Below, piece after piece: positions 63,817-64,000 of a stretch of DNA of 64,000 nucleotides. The DNA comes from Brugia malayi. Lineage: Eukaryota; Nematoda; Chromadorea; Rhabditida; Onchocercidae. The DNA lies in contig NW_025062479.1 in assembly GCF_000002995.4 (NCBI RefSeq), positions 3,369,721 to 3,433,720 of the forward strand, in the 5' to 3' direction. Within the stretch, counting starts at the first letter, position 1; every line of letters starts with the position of its first letter. The notes beneath the pieces are model-generated. The model saw only the letters and a list, made by a program, of their open reading frames with translations, was not told where the DNA came from and did not search any database. Both the position numbers and the translations under genes were made by a program.

Positions 63817-64000
63817 GTAACCCTTACACTTCAATTTTTTTAATGGATTGTCCACTGATGAAGGAAAATTTAATTTATGAGGTGGAATGTTGAAATTAGC
63901 GGACGAAAAAACAATAATGTAGTAACTGGGTGTGATCAGCTGAAGTTCTATATTTCTTTACCTGCAAAGTTCAGTTATTTGAAATATTTTTGATGTTGTT

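Overview
This is a eukaryotic, AT-rich, intron-dense window whose gene structure (TTTCAG-type acceptors, small exons, long low-complexity introns) and gene content point to a nematode, plausibly a parasitic clade III (filarial-type) species. The species call is inference. The main evidence is a giant gene that matches nematode clarinet (cla-1), a presynaptic active-zone protein of the Piccolo/RIM/Fife group.

Layout. (1) 1-520, minus: possible 3' exons of an unidentified gene, perhaps tubulin-folding cofactor D. (2) 1658-2662, minus: a four-exon DNAJC12-type J-domain co-chaperone. (3) A 404-bp divergent intergenic region. (4) 3067-46362, plus: the cla-1 candidate. I assembled 40 exons with matching splice phases, giving an open frame of about 8,567 residues. 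It contains one 14,023-bp exon carrying 14.8 near-identical copies of a 573-bp (191-residue) tandem repeat, many dispersed copies of a short helical motif like the Rab-binding helix of RIM, a Tyr/Pro-rich exon, and C-terminal PDZ and C2 domains. (5) 48406-50697, plus: a homocysteine S-methyltransferase with an intronic duplicated pseudo-exon. (6) 50984-55709, minus: a complete seven-transmembrane aminergic receptor, tail to tail with the methyltransferase. (7) 55710-61212: a large intergenic region with microsatellites and a near-perfect hairpin. (8) 61213 to beyond the right edge, plus: Integrator subunit 14.

The most unusual element is the cla-1 candidate. A motif with the pattern L-[S/T]-x-E-E-x-x-x-I-x-x-V, which in RIM, rabphilin and Slp proteins begins the Rab3/Rab27-binding domain, recurs about 27 times. 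Fifteen of those copies lie in the homogenised tandem array. This suggests a polyvalent scaffold for synaptic vesicle Rabs. The array itself is a mosaic: only two sites vary, and all four allele combinations occur, which points to exchange between units.

There is no operon-like or pathway clustering. An active-zone scaffold, an aminergic receptor and a DNAJC12 homologue (the family chaperones aromatic amino acid hydroxylases) do lie within 56 kb, but I treat that as probable coincidence.
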